A stretch of 64,000 nt of DNA from Pseudomonas azotoformans (GTDB lineage Bacteria; Pseudomonadota; Gammaproteobacteria; Pseudomonadales; Pseudomonadaceae), in contig NZ_LT629702.1 in NCBI RefSeq assembly GCF_900103345.1, positions 3,286,001 to 3,350,000 on the forward strand, read 5' to 3'. Made by a program: the position numbers and the translations under genes. Positions 1 to 8,038 of the stretch are shown one piece after another; within the stretch, counting starts at the first letter, position 1; each line of letters opens with the position of its first letter. The notes below the pieces were generated by a model. That model did no database searches. It saw only the letters and a program-made list of their open reading frames with translations, and was not told where the DNA came from.

Positions 1-436
1 CGCGCAATACGTCATAGCCCCAGTGATAGACATAGGTGTACGGCAGGAAAAACAGCAGTACACCGATGTCGAGCATGAACGCCTGCATCAGGCTGATGTT
101 CAGCCACGCCGCGATCAACGGCACGGCGACGATGATCAGCCCGCCTTCGAACATCAGCGCATGCAGCACCCGCGTCCAACCGCCGTTGGACAGTTGCAGG
201 CGCACCTTGAGACGGTCGAACAGGCTGTTGAAGATAATGTTCCAGGTCAGCGCCAGCAGGCTCAGGCCCAGGGTCACCGCACCCATTTCCAGCGCCGGTC
301 TGCCGGTGATCCAGACCAGCAGCGGGGTACAGATCAACAACGCCAGGCCTTCAAAACCCAGGGCTTGGCATACACGTTCAGTAATCGACTTGGTAGGGCT
401 CATGACCTGTGCTCTGTGAATGACGATGGTTGCCAT
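1..436 (-). CDS. PACE-family (AceI-like) biocide efflux transporter, 3' end cut by window
   Basis: Small four-helix inner-membrane protein, read to residue 145 before the window edge; the family is about 140-150 residues, so only the last few codons are missing. The four hallmark PACE motifs are visible in order: R-V-C-Q-A-L-G-F-E (helix 1), W-N-I-I-F-N-S-L-F-D (helix 2), R-V-L-H-A-L-M-F-E (helix 3) and Y-T-Y-V-Y-H-W-G-Y-D (helix 4), i.e. two tandem BTP repeats. Known members export chlorhexidine, acriflavine or polyamines by proton antiport. The ATG at 436 is preferred because AAGGG lies about 7 nt upstream; an internal ATG at 403 is possible. It is divergent from the LysR gene at 493, which is the likely regulator (PACE genes are usually paired with a LysR gene). 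The substrate is not deducible. Confidence 0.88.
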   Translation of the reverse strand, partial: MATIVIHRAQVMSPTKSITERVCQALGFEGLALLICTPLLVWITGRPALEMGAVTLGLSLLALTWNIIFNSLFDRLKVRLQLSNGGWTRVLHALMFEGGLIIVAVPLIAAWLNISLMQAFMLDIGVLLFFLPYTYVYHWGYDVLR

Positions 437-449
437 GATTACCCTTTGA

Positions 450-479
450 ATCGATACTTCATAACTAATAACCATCGAT
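450..479. promoter_or_regulatory. Candidate LysR operator between PACE gene and lysR
   Basis: The 56-bp divergent intergenic region carries two ATCGAT hexamers (450-455 and 474-479) flanking an AT-rich core. The position between divergent genes fits a LysR regulatory site, but no experimental motif is known to me for this pair. Confidence 0.35.
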
Positions 480-492
480 CAAGGCGATAGTC

Positions 493-1347
493 ATGGCCTC
501 CCACGAAGTGCTGCAGGCGTTTGTCCAGGCTGCCACCCAAGGGTCGTTTTCGGCGGCCGCACGCAAGCTGGGCAAGAGCCAGTCCACCGTCAGCGCGGCC
601 GTGGCGAGCCTGGAAATTGACCTGAATGTGGCACTGTTCGACCGCAGCAGCCGCAAGCCGACGCTGACTCCGGCCGGCCATGTGCTGCTGCAACGCGCCG
701 AGCAGGTGCTGGAGGCCAGCAGTCGTTTGGAACTGGCAGCGAGCCAGTTGTCCCAGGGGTTGGAGCCGAAGGTCACGATCGCCATGTCCGATACCTACCA
801 GTCGGAACGCTTTGAACTCGCGCTCAAGGCCTTCGAGCAACGCTACCCGGACCTTGAACTGGAGTGGCTGATCGCCGAGTGCGAAGACCTGATCGCCCTT
901 GTGCAGAGCGGCCGCGCGCAGATTGCCTTGATCGAAGCCCAGGACATTTACCCGCCCGACCTGACGCGCTCACCCGTGGCCGAACGCACGGAAATCGCGC
1001 TGTTCGTTGCGCCCACTCACCCATTGGCTCGCCTGGAGAACATCGACTCGCAAGCCTTGCAGCAACACCGGGAACTGCGCCTGGCCAGCATCATCAGCCC
1101 CAACGAAACACGCCCCACAGGCCGGGTGTGGTCGGCGCCGAGTTTTCTGATGCTGATGGAGATGGCGCAACTCGGTTTCGGCTGGGCGGAATTACCGCGC
1201 TGGCTGGTGGAGCGTTTTGGCAATGCCGGGCTGGTTGAACTCAAGGTTCGTGGCTGGCCGCGCTCGGTGGCGGTGGATGCGCTCTGGTCGCGGCAATACC
1301 CACCGGGGCCGGCGGGCAGTTGGATGTTGAGCCAGATGCTCGAATGA
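493..1347 (+). CDS. LysR-family transcriptional regulator
   Basis: 284 residues, a usual LysR length. The N-terminal winged helix-turn-helix (about residues 5-62) contains the standard pattern F-S-A-A-A-R-K-L-G-K-S-Q-S-T-V-S and L-F-D-R-S; the rest is a LysR substrate-binding domain. The ATG at 493 has AAGGCGA a few bases upstream. It is divergent from the PACE efflux gene and probably controls it, as is common for PACE loci; this is inference from position. Its 3' end lies 6 bp from the end of the convergent sigma factor gene. Confidence 0.9.
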   Translation: MASHEVLQAFVQAATQGSFSAAARKLGKSQSTVSAAVASLEIDLNVALFDRSSRKPTLTPAGHVLLQRAEQVLEASSRLELAASQLSQGLEPKVTIAMSDTYQSERFELALKAFEQRYPDLELEWLIAECEDLIALVQSGRAQIALIEAQDIYPPDLTRSPVAERTEIALFVAPTHPLARLENIDSQALQQHRELRLASIISPNETRPTGRVWSAPSFLMLMEMAQLGFGWAELPRWLVERFGNAGLVELKVRGWPRSVAVDALWSRQYPPGPAGSWMLSQMLE

Positions 1348-1353
1348 CATCGC

Positions 1354-2562
1354 CTACAGGTTTTGCAAACGTTGTTCGAGGAACCGTCGTTCCGGGGCCT
1401 GCTGGGTCAGCGACAGGGCTTTTGCATAGGCTGCGCGTGCCTCTTCGACGCGCCCCAGTTGCCGGCAGAATTCCCCCCGCGCCGAATGCGCCAAGTGGTA
1501 ATCCAGCAACTCGCCGCGTGCCAGAATGCCCTCCACCTGCTGCAAGCCCGCCAACGGCCCATCGCGCATGGCCAGCGCTACGGCCCGGTTCAGTTCGATC
1601 ACCGGTGACGGCACTGCCCTGAGCAATACATCGTAGAGCCCGACGATCTGCGGCCAGTCCGTCTCATCCGCACGCGCCGCTTCGGCATGCACCGCTGCAA
1701 TGGCGGCCTGCAGGCAATACGGGCCAAAGCGCCGGGTGCCCAGTGCGCGCTCCACCAACCCACAGCCTTCAGCAATCAACGACGCGTCCCACAGCGAGCG
1801 ATCCTGTTCATCCAGCAGCACCAACTCACCCTCGGCCGAGGTGCGCGCCGGGCGGCGGGACTCGTGCAACAGCATCAACGCCAGCAAACCCATGACCTCC
1901 GGCTCGGGCAGCAACTCCAGCAGCAGGCGCCCCAGGCGAATCGCTTCGCGGGTCAACTCCTCGCGGGTCAGGTCGGCCCCGATGGACGCCGAATACCCTT
2001 CGTTGAACACCAGGTAAATCACCCGCAGCACCGCGTCCAAACGCTCCGGCAGCGCGTCCCTGGACGGCACTTGATAAGGGATTTTCGCCTCACGGATCTT
2101 GCCCTTGGCACGCACGATGCGCTGGGCAATGGTGGCCGGCGTGGCCAGGAACGCCCGGGCGATTTCCTCGGTGGTGAGGTCGCAGATCTCACGCAAGGTC
2201 AGCGCCGCCTGGGCATCCGCCGCCAGCGCCGGGTGGCAGCAGGTGAAGATCAGGCGCAGGCGGTCGTCTTCCACGTCTTCATCGCTCCAGTCAGCCGCTT
2301 CCAGCGTGTCGGCCTGCTCCTGCAACAACGGGGTAAACCGCGCCTGGCGGCGCAGACGGTCGATGGCCTTGAAACGCCCGGTCGACACCAACCAGGCCCG
2401 TGGATTGGCCGGCACGCCGTCCAGCGGCCAGCGCTGCACGGCGACGAAAAACGCCTCGTGCAAGGCTTCCTCGGCCAGGTCGAAGTCGCCCAGCAAGCGA
2501 ATCAGCGTGGCGAGCACCCGACGTGATTCGCTGCGGTAAAGGGCCTCGACCGAGAGGGTCAA
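1354..2562 (-). CDS. ECF42-type RNA polymerase sigma factor with C-terminal extension
   Basis: 402 residues, about twice a normal ECF sigma factor. Residues 1-90 look like sigma region 2 (R-L-L-G-D-F-D-L-A-E-E-A-L-H-E-A-F), and residues about 110-160 like region 4. A long helical extension follows (DUF6596/TPR-like: L-V-F-N-E-G-Y-S-A-S, then E-L-N-R-A-V-A). This architecture beside a YciI/DGPF gene defines group ECF42. The gene starts with TTG at 2562, overlapping the TGA of the AHSA1 gene (TTGA), which implies translational coupling. No anti-sigma gene is present; in ECF42 the C-terminal extension is thought to control activity. The operon promoter upstream (3920-3946) fits the published ECF42 consensus, so autoregulation is likely. 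Confidence 0.92.
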   Translation of the reverse strand: MTLSVEALYRSESRRVLATLIRLLGDFDLAEEALHEAFFVAVQRWPLDGVPANPRAWLVSTGRFKAIDRLRRQARFTPLLQEQADTLEAADWSDEDVEDDRLRLIFTCCHPALAADAQAALTLREICDLTTEEIARAFLATPATIAQRIVRAKGKIREAKIPYQVPSRDALPERLDAVLRVIYLVFNEGYSASIGADLTREELTREAIRLGRLLLELLPEPEVMGLLALMLLHESRRPARTSAEGELVLLDEQDRSLWDASLIAEGCGLVERALGTRRFGPYCLQAAIAAVHAEAARADETDWPQIVGLYDVLLRAVPSPVIELNRAVALAMRDGPLAGLQQVEGILARGELLDYHLAHSARGEFCRQLGRVEEARAAYAKALSLTQQAPERRFLEQRLQNL

Positions 2563-3035
2563 TCGCGCATGCCCTGGGTCACCAGCGTGACCAGCCGATC
2601 CAGGCTCTGGCCCCAGCCATCGTGAAAGCCCATGGCTTCGTGGGCCTGTTTGTCTTCGGCGCTCCAGTGCATGGCCCGGGCGGTGTAGAGCGTCTTGCCA
2701 TCGACCTCTTCGAAGGTGACTTCAGCAGTCATGAACGGCTTGCCCGAGGGTATCCAGCCCGGCGTGAAGGCGTCGGTGAACACCAGCCGATTGGGCGCTT
2801 CGATTTCCAGGAATACGCCCTGGGTCGGGTATTCGGCACCGTCCGGCGCACGCATCAGGGTACGAAACAGGCCACCGACCCACAGGTTCATTTCGCACTC
2901 TGGGGTGGTCATGCCGTGGGGGCCCCACCATTGCTGGAGCAAGGCGGGTTCGGTCCAGGCGCGGAACACCCGGCTGCGCGGTGCATCGATCACGCGGCTG
3001 ATGGACAGTTCAAACTCGGCAGGTTGCGTAGACAT
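2559..3035 (-). CDS. SRPBCC / AHSA1-like domain protein
   Basis: 158 residues forming one START/Bet v1-like domain of the AHSA1 (Hsp90 ATPase activator homolog) group. Typical features are F-E-L-S-I-S-R-V-I-D-A-P-R-S-R-V-F-R-A-W-T at the start, W-W-G-P at about residue 37, and the C-terminal G-W-G-Q-S-L-D-R-L. Such domains bind small hydrophobic ligands; the function is unknown. AGAGG sits 8 nt before the ATG. It is the third gene of the ECF42 operon, whose members often include AHSA1 proteins. Confidence 0.88.
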   Translation of the reverse strand: MSTQPAEFELSISRVIDAPRSRVFRAWTEPALLQQWWGPHGMTTPECEMNLWVGGLFRTLMRAPDGAEYPTQGVFLEIEAPNRLVFTDAFTPGWIPSGKPFMTAEVTFEEVDGKTLYTARAMHWSAEDKQAHEAMGFHDGWGQSLDRLVTLVTQGMRD

Positions 3036-3069
3036 GGGGTAAACCTCTTGAGTCTTATGGTTGTTGTGT

Positions 3070-3414
3070 TCAGAGATTCAATTCGCGCACCGGGCGCACT
3101 TCCACACTGCCGACCCGGGCCGCCGGAATACCGCCGGCCACCTGGATCGCTTCGTTCAAATCGCGGGCCTCGATCAGGTAGAACCCGGCGAGCTGCTCCT
3201 TGGTTTCGGCAAACGGCCCGTCGGTGATCGACAGCTTGCCATTGCGCATGCGCACGGTGGTGGCGGTGCTCACCGACTCAAGCGGCTCGGCAGCCAGCAT
3301 GCGACCGCTGGCCTGCACGGACTGCGCGTAGGCGAAGCACTCCGGGTCTGCCGGGCTGTCCGGCGAGGTGTGCAGCACCTGTTCGTTGCTGTAGATCAGG
3401 CAGAGGTATTTCAT
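3070..3414 (-). CDS. YciI/DGPF-family protein (ECF42 partner)
   Basis: 114 residues. It begins M-K-Y-L-C-L-I-Y and carries the motif D-G-P-F-A-E-T-K-E-Q-L-A-G-F-Y-L-I, characteristic of DGPF proteins of the YCII superfamily (dimeric alpha-beta barrel). These proteins are the constant genomic neighbour of ECF42 sigma factors; their biochemical role is not established. GGAG precedes the ATG. It is co-directional with and close to the genes on both sides. Confidence 0.92.
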   Translation of the reverse strand: MKYLCLIYSNEQVLHTSPDSPADPECFAYAQSVQASGRMLAAEPLESVSTATTVRMRNGKLSITDGPFAETKEQLAGFYLIEARDLNEAIQVAGGIPAARVGSVEVRPVRELNL

Positions 3415-3456
3415 GGGTTTCTCCGTTTTCGGACTACTGACTATAGTTCGCGGCGC

Positions 3457-3876
3457 TCACGGTTTCAGGTCGAACAGACCGGCGCCGGTTTCCATGTCAA
3501 AAGGCGCGGACCAGTGTTCATGCACCACCTTCCACTGCCCTTTGATGCGCTGGTAACCGGCGCTGACCCGCATCCAGCACGTCTTGAGCACGCCATCCGG
3601 CCCGGCGCCACCACAGTGGGCGAGCCAGTGGGCAAAGGCGCTGTCTTCTCCGGCAACGATATGCAGCTCATGAAAATCGAAAATACCGGGGCCGGGGCAG
3701 AACTCCATGCAGGCCTTCCAGTGCGCCTGGTAGGCGGCCTTGCCTTTGAATTGCAGGGCGCCAACGGCGTCGAACGCGACGATATCATCGGCGTAAAAGC
3801 TGACAATCTTGTCGACATCCTTGGCCATGACGGCGTGTTTCCATTGTTCGATCAAGGTGTTGATGGCAGTGCTCAT
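3457..3876 (-). CDS. SnoaL-like (NTF2-fold) domain protein
   Basis: 139 residues with a nuclear-transport-factor-2 fold: helix I-N-T-L-I-E-Q-W-K-H-A-V, then D-V-D-K-I-V-S-F-Y-A-D-D, and a C-terminal V-V-H-E-H-W-S-A-P-F typical of ketosteroid-isomerase/SnoaL proteins. The ATG at 3876 is preferred over an upstream in-frame start at 3993 because a strong GAGGAG lies just before it and the extension covers the promoter. It is the first gene of the ECF42 operon. A catalytic role is possible but no substrate can be read. Confidence 0.85.
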   Translation of the reverse strand: MSTAINTLIEQWKHAVMAKDVDKIVSFYADDIVAFDAVGALQFKGKAAYQAHWKACMEFCPGPGIFDFHELHIVAGEDSAFAHWLAHCGGAGPDGVLKTCWMRVSAGYQRIKGQWKVVHEHWSAPFDMETGAGLFDLKP

Positions 3877-3919
3877 GGCGATACTCCTCGGGGTAGAAAA
3901 CTCACGGAAGACACCCCTA

Positions 3920-3946
3920 GTCGAATGGCCCTTCGGCAAATCGACA
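3920..3946 (-). promoter_or_regulatory. Predicted ECF42-dependent promoter
   Basis: On the minus strand, TGTCGA (3946-3941) is followed after exactly 17 bp by CGAC (3923-3920), about 45 bp upstream of the first operon gene. TGTCGA (-35) with CGA/TC (-10) is, to my knowledge, the ECF42 target consensus described in Streptomyces, so the sigma factor encoded at the end of this operon probably autoregulates it. Confidence 0.65.
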
Positions 3947-4024
3947 ACCCGCTTAAAAATAATTTCGCCCTCGGCAAACCCGCTAGAATCCACGCCTCTT
4001 TGTAGGATTTCGGATGCACCACCG

Positions 4025-4525
4025 ATGGAAACCCGCCTCGTCCCCTATGAGACGCTGAGCCTTGCGCAGAAACAGCAACTCGACACCCTGCAAGTGCATC
4101 CCGAACAACTGCCGTATTCCGGCGATATCTACTGTGCGCTGAACAGCCTGCTGGTCAATCCCAGCCCCGGCGCCATCAAGGGCTTCGCCCTGCTCGCCGA
4201 CGAAATACCGGTGGCCTTCCTGCTGCTCAAACGCCCACCGTGCCTGCCCCATTGGGCCGATGAACACAGCGCAACCTTGCATGCGTTGCAGGTCAATCGG
4301 CATCAACAAGGGCGCGGTTTTGGCAAGGCGTGCTTGCAGGCGCTGCCGGCGGCGGCACTGGCTGCGTGGCCGCAGATCAAGGGCCTGGAGTTGTCGGTGG
4401 ACGCGGACAATGTGACGGCGATGGGGTTGTATCTGTCGGCCGGTTGGGTCGATAGCGGGGAGGCGTATAAAGGGCGGATCGGGTATGAGCGCAGATTGAG
4501 GAGGGTGTTTAACCCAGCCCTTTGA
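4025..4525 (+). CDS. GNAT-family N-acetyltransferase
   Basis: 166 residues with the acetyl-CoA binding signature L-Q-V-N-R-H-Q-Q-G-R-G-F-G-K-A-C-L (motif A, Q-x-x-G-R-G) at about residues 91-108, followed by L-S-V-D-A-D-N-V-T-A-M-G-L-Y-L-S-A-G-W, the usual end of GNAT domains. The open frame extends upstream to 3809, but the ATG at 4025 gives a normal GNAT length and leaves the divergent ECF42 promoter free. The acceptor substrate is unknown. Confidence 0.85.
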   Translation: METRLVPYETLSLAQKQQLDTLQVHPEQLPYSGDIYCALNSLLVNPSPGAIKGFALLADEIPVAFLLLKRPPCLPHWADEHSATLHALQVNRHQQGRGFGKACLQALPAAALAAWPQIKGLELSVDADNVTAMGLYLSAGWVDSGEAYKGRIGYERRLRRVFNPAL

Positions 4526-4575
4526 TGTCACGTAAACATGACTTTCAGACGTTAATGTCCTGTTTACGTGACATC
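4524..4575. repeat. Perfect 15-bp inverted repeat between convergent genes
   Basis: GATGTCACGTAAACA (4524-4538) is repeated as its exact reverse complement at 4561-4575, separated by 22 bp. It lies directly at the end of the GNAT gene, between convergent genes. No T-run follows on either strand, so it is not a canonical intrinsic terminator. Confidence 0.8.
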
Positions 4576-4585
4576 GGCTAGTGCT

Positions 4586-5068
4586 TCAGCCTCTCTCGCC
4601 CACCGGCAACCAGATCTCCACCGTCCCGGTACCTTTGCGCCCGTCAAAATCCGCGCTGTAGCGCTCGAAATCCGCGCCCATCACCTTGTAGCCCGAGTGC
4701 GGCAACCACTCGAACATGATGCGTTCGTAGGTTTGCTCCAGTGCCTGCACCGGCCCGTAATGCGGGAACACGGCATAGTTGAGCGGCGGAATCTCGATAG
4801 ACTGGAAGTTGCTTGGCACGTCGGCTTTTGTAAGGACTTCGACCCCGGCCATGTAGTCGAATTCGCCATGGTGGGGGTTATGGCAAACGCCATAGGTCAC
4901 ACCGCCGACGCGCTTCTTGATGTCCTTGATGCAGGTGTCGAACAACTCCCACAGCTTGGGGATATCGCCCACGGTGGCCTTCGAATAACGCCCTTGTACA
5001 CCGGCAATCACCAGGGCCTTGCCCGCCTCCATGCGTGGCTCCAACGGTTGTTTTGTCTGCTGATCCAT
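4586..5068 (-). CDS. GyrI-like / effector-binding domain protein
   Basis: 160 residues corresponding to the stand-alone effector-binding domain of AraC/MerR regulators (GyrI-like fold): Y-G-V-C-H-N-P in the first half, D-Y-M-A-G-V-E-V, then Y-A-V-F-P-H-Y-G-P-V and a C-terminal V-E-I-W-L-P-V. There is no DNA-binding domain. The ATG at 5068 is chosen over 5098 because AAGGAGA lies about 9 nt upstream. Such proteins bind or hydrolyse small aromatic compounds; the role here is unknown. Confidence 0.85.
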   Translation of the reverse strand: MDQQTKQPLEPRMEAGKALVIAGVQGRYSKATVGDIPKLWELFDTCIKDIKKRVGGVTYGVCHNPHHGEFDYMAGVEVLTKADVPSNFQSIEIPPLNYAVFPHYGPVQALEQTYERIMFEWLPHSGYKVMGADFERYSADFDGRKGTGTVEIWLPVGERG

Positions 5069-5264
5069 ACGAACAGTCTCCTTCTTATGAGGGAACAAAC
5101 CCGTATCGAGTATAGGGGCATATCCACGCGGTACTCCATGCAGAAAATTTTCCTACGCATCTGGACAACTGGCCATCATCGACCGTATTGTCTGCCCCGC
5201 AGGCCACCGCAGTGGCCGACGTCGCTCGGACGGTTCCGGGCGCTTACGTACTCTCGAGGCAACA

Positions 5265-6482
5265 ATGGCCGACCAAGGTTCGCCGCGCCGCTTTGCGCGC
5301 ATAGATCGACTCCCCCCGTATGTTTTCAATATCACTGCCGAGCTGAAGATGGCTGCGCGTCGGCGCGGCGAAGACATCATCGACTTGAGCATGGGTAACC
5401 CTGACGGCGCCACGCCTGCGCACATCGTGGAGAAGATGGTCACCGTCGCCCAGCGTGAAGACACCCACGGCTACTCCACCTCCAAAGGCATTCCGCGTCT
5501 GCGCCGGGCGATCTCGCGCTGGTACAAGGACCGTTATGAAGTGGACATCGACCCCGAGTCGGAAGCCATCGTCACCATCGGTTCCAAGGAAGGCCTGGCG
5601 CACTTGATGCTGGCCACCCTGGACCAGGGCGACACGGTGCTGGTGCCCAACCCGAGCTATCCGATCCACATCTACGGTGCGGTAATTGCCGGTGCCCAGG
5701 TGCGTTCGGTGCCGCTGGTGCCTGGCGTGGACTTCTTCGCTGAGCTGGAACGGGCGATTCGCGGCTCGATCCCCAAGCCGAAGATGATGATCTTGGGCTT
5801 TCCGTCCAACCCTACCGCGCAGTGCGTGGAGCTGGACTTCTTCGAACGCGTGATCGCCCTGGCCAAGCAGTATGACGTGCTGGTGGTGCATGACCTGGCC
5901 TACGCCGACATCGTCTACGACGGCTGGAAAGCCCCGTCGATCATGCAGGTGCCGGGCGCCAAGGACATTGCGGTGGAGTTTTTCACCCTGTCCAAGAGCT
6001 ACAACATGGCCGGCTGGCGCATCGGCTTCATGGTGGGCAACCCGGAACTGGTCAACGCCCTGGCGCGGATCAAGAGTTACCACGACTACGGCACCTTTAC
6101 CCCGCTGCAAGTCGCCGCGATTGCGGCATTGGAAGGCGACCAACAGTGCGTGAAGGACATTGCCGAGCAGTACCGCCAGCGCCGCAACGTGCTGGTCAAG
6201 GGCCTGCATGAGCTGGGCTGGATGGTGGAGAACCCGAAGGCGTCGATGTACGTCTGGGCGAAGATTCCCGAGCAGTATGCCGCCATGGGCTCGCTGGAAT
6301 TTGCCAAGAAGTTGCTGCTGGAGGCCAAGGTGTGTGTATCGCCGGGCATCGGCTTTGGCGAGTATGGCGATGATCACGTGCGCTTTGCGCTGATCGAGAA
6401 CCAAGATCGGATTCGCCAGGCGGTACGCGGGATTCGCGGGATGTTCCGGGCGGATGGCCTCGCCCCCAAAACCGGCGCCTGA
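5265..6482 (+). CDS. alaC: Alanine transaminase AlaC (class I/II PLP aminotransferase)
   Basis: 405 residues, full-length fold-type I aminotransferase. The PLP lysine sits in [19 protein letters not shown] contains the substrate-contact Asn, and D-L-A-Y-A-D-I the PLP-pairing Asp/Tyr. The N-terminus ([14 protein letters not shown]) is typical of AlaC, which makes alanine from pyruvate with glutamate. GAGG lies about 7 nt before the ATG. The 196-bp upstream region shows no obvious regulatory element. A REPIN follows the gene. Confidence 0.92.
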   Translation: MADQGSPRRFARIDRLPPYVFNITAELKMAARRRGEDIIDLSMGNPDGATPAHIVEKMVTVAQREDTHGYSTSKGIPRLRRAISRWYKDRYEVDIDPESEAIVTIGSKEGLAHLMLATLDQGDTVLVPNPSYPIHIYGAVIAGAQVRSVPLVPGVDFFAELERAIRGSIPKPKMMILGFPSNPTAQCVELDFFERVIALAKQYDVLVVHDLAYADIVYDGWKAPSIMQVPGAKDIAVEFFTLSKSYNMAGWRIGFMVGNPELVNALARIKSYHDYGTFTPLQVAAIAALEGDQQCVKDIAEQYRQRRNVLVKGLHELGWMVENPKASMYVWAKIPEQYAAMGSLEFAKKLLLEAKVCVSPGIGFGEYGDDHVRFALIENQDRIRQAVRGIRGMFRADGLAPKTGA

Positions 6483-6490
6483 CTCAGTCT

Positions 6491-6586
6491 AAATGTGGGA
6501 GGGGGCTTGCCCCCGATGGCGGTGGATCAGTCACCAGATGCTGTGACTGACACTCTGCTATCGGGGGCAAGCCCCCTCCCACATTT
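6491..6586. repeat. REPIN (GI-type REP doublet)
   Basis: Two oppositely oriented REPs carrying GTGGGAGGGGGCTTGC and its complement, about 95 bp in total, between convergent alaC and gntP. The arms pair into one long hairpin. This 16-mer is, as I recall, the most abundant REP class of P. fluorescens SBW25. Confidence 0.93.
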
Positions 6587-6601
6587 GTTCCGCGGTGTGG
6601 C

Positions 6602-7954
6602 TTAGACCACCAACGACAGCAGCATGATGAAGATCAGTGCCACGATCGACAGAATCGTCTCCATCGCCGTCCAGGTCTTGAACGTCTCGGCCACGGTCAT
6701 GTTGAAGTACTGCTTCACCAGCCAGAACCCCGCATCGTTGACGTGAGACAGGATCAACGAACCCGCCCCCGTCGCCAACACCAACAGCTCACGGTTAACC
6801 CCCGGAATCATCCCCACCACCGGCACCACGATGCCCGCGCCAGTAATGGTCGCCACCGTGGCCGAACCGGTTGCCACACGGATCACCGCCGCCACCAGCC
6901 ACGCCAGCAGGATCGGATTGATCTGTGCATTCACCGCCATGTGACCGATCACATCACCCACGCCGCTGGTCACCAGCATCTGCTTGAAGCCACCACCGGC
7001 GCCGATGATCAGGATGATCGCAGCGGTCGGCGCAAGGCTGGCATCGAGCAGCTTGAGGATCTGCTTGGAGTGGATGCCCTGGCGATGGCCAAAGGTGTAC
7101 AGCGACAGCAGCAAGGCCAGCAGCAAGGCGGTGATCGGGTGACCGATCATGTCCATCCAGTTGCGTACCACGTTGCCTTCGGCAAACGCGATGTCGGCGA
7201 AGGTTTTGAGCAGCATCAGGAACACCGGCAGCAGCACGGTGACCAGGGTGATGCCGAAGCTCGGCAGGTCTTTGTTCTCAGGCTCGCGGGCCAGTTGATC
7301 GACCAGTTCCTGGGACGGGTTGCCCGGGATGTACTTGGCGATGAACGTACCGAAGATCGGGCCGGCGATGATGGCCGTCGGCAGTGCGACGATCAGGCCG
7401 TAGAGAATAGTCTTGCCGATGTCCGCGCCAAACACGCCGATGGCCAGCAGCGGGCCCGGGTGCGGTGGCACCAGGCCGTGCACCGCCGACAGACCGGCCA
7501 GCAGCGGAATGCCGATCTTGATCAGCGACACACCGGTACGGCGCGCGACGATGAACACCAGCGGGATCAGCAGCACAAAGCCGATCTCGAAGAACAGCGG
7601 GATACCCACCAGGAACGCAGCGAACATCATGGCCCACTGCACCTTCTCTTTGCCGAAGGCGCGGATCAGGGTCTGGGCGATCTGATCGGCGCCGCCGGAT
7701 TCGGCCATCATCTTGCCGAGCATCGTACCCAGCGCGAGGATGATGCCGACAAAGCCGAGCACCCCGCCGAAGCCGTCCTGGAACGCCTTGATAATCTTGT
7801 CCACGGGCATGCCCGAGGTCAGGCCGAGGAAGCCAGCCGCGATGATCAGCGCAATGAACGGGTGCACCTTGAACTTGGTGATCAGAACGATCAACCCGAT
7901 GATGGTAACCACTGCGTCTAGCAGCAGGTAGGACTCGTGGGACATGCCAAACAT
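6602..7954 (-). CDS. gntP: Gluconate:H+ symporter, GntP family
   Basis: 450 residues, about 12-14 hydrophobic helices, the normal length for GntP/GntT permeases. Family motifs visible are G-L-S-A-V-H-G-L-V-P-P-H-P-G-P-L in the middle and L-S-H-V-N-D-A-G-F-W-L-V-K-Q-Y-F near the C-terminus. It imports gluconate across the inner membrane to feed the Entner-Doudoroff pathway. The ATG at 7954 has AGGAG 10 nt upstream. gntK lies 84 bp upstream on the same strand, with a GntR-type palindrome in between (8012-8023) and a Crc/Hfq-type CA motif (7971-7984) abutting the ribosome binding site. Confidence 0.93.
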   Translation of the reverse strand: MFGMSHESYLLLDAVVTIIGLIVLITKFKVHPFIALIIAAGFLGLTSGMPVDKIIKAFQDGFGGVLGFVGIILALGTMLGKMMAESGGADQIAQTLIRAFGKEKVQWAMMFAAFLVGIPLFFEIGFVLLIPLVFIVARRTGVSLIKIGIPLLAGLSAVHGLVPPHPGPLLAIGVFGADIGKTILYGLIVALPTAIIAGPIFGTFIAKYIPGNPSQELVDQLAREPENKDLPSFGITLVTVLLPVFLMLLKTFADIAFAEGNVVRNWMDMIGHPITALLLALLLSLYTFGHRQGIHSKQILKLLDASLAPTAAIILIIGAGGGFKQMLVTSGVGDVIGHMAVNAQINPILLAWLVAAVIRVATGSATVATITGAGIVVPVVGMIPGVNRELLVLATGAGSLILSHVNDAGFWLVKQYFNMTVAETFKTWTAMETILSIVALIFIMLLSLVV

Positions 7955-7970
7955 GGGGGGTCTCTCCTGT

Positions 7971-7984
7971 TTGTTGTTGTTATT
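7971..7984 (-). promoter_or_regulatory. CA motif in gntP leader (putative Hfq/Crc target)
   Basis: Read on the minus strand the gntP leader is TAATAACAACAACAA immediately followed by the AGGAG ribosome binding site. AAnAAnAA repeats next to a start are the known Hfq/Crc target for catabolite repression in Pseudomonas. Confidence 0.6.
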
Positions 7985-8011
7985 AAAGCGGGTGTTGAAT
8001 TTCCTGCCGGG

Positions 8012-8023
8012 GACAGCGCTATC
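8012..8023. promoter_or_regulatory. GntR operator-like palindrome upstream of gntP
   Basis: GACAGCGCTATC, a near-perfect palindrome centred on AGCGCT. It is one of three copies in this locus (also 8591-8602 and 8742-8753), each upstream of a gnt gene. Confidence 0.65.
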
Positions 8024-8038
8024 TTTTCCGGCAAAAAA

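Noticed and set aside
5244-6404. 386-codon open frame opposite alaC
   Set aside because: Antisense shadow of an intact aminotransferase gene.
6743-7921. 392-codon open frame opposite gntP
   Set aside because: Arg/His/Gln-rich shadow, no family features; gntP is intact.
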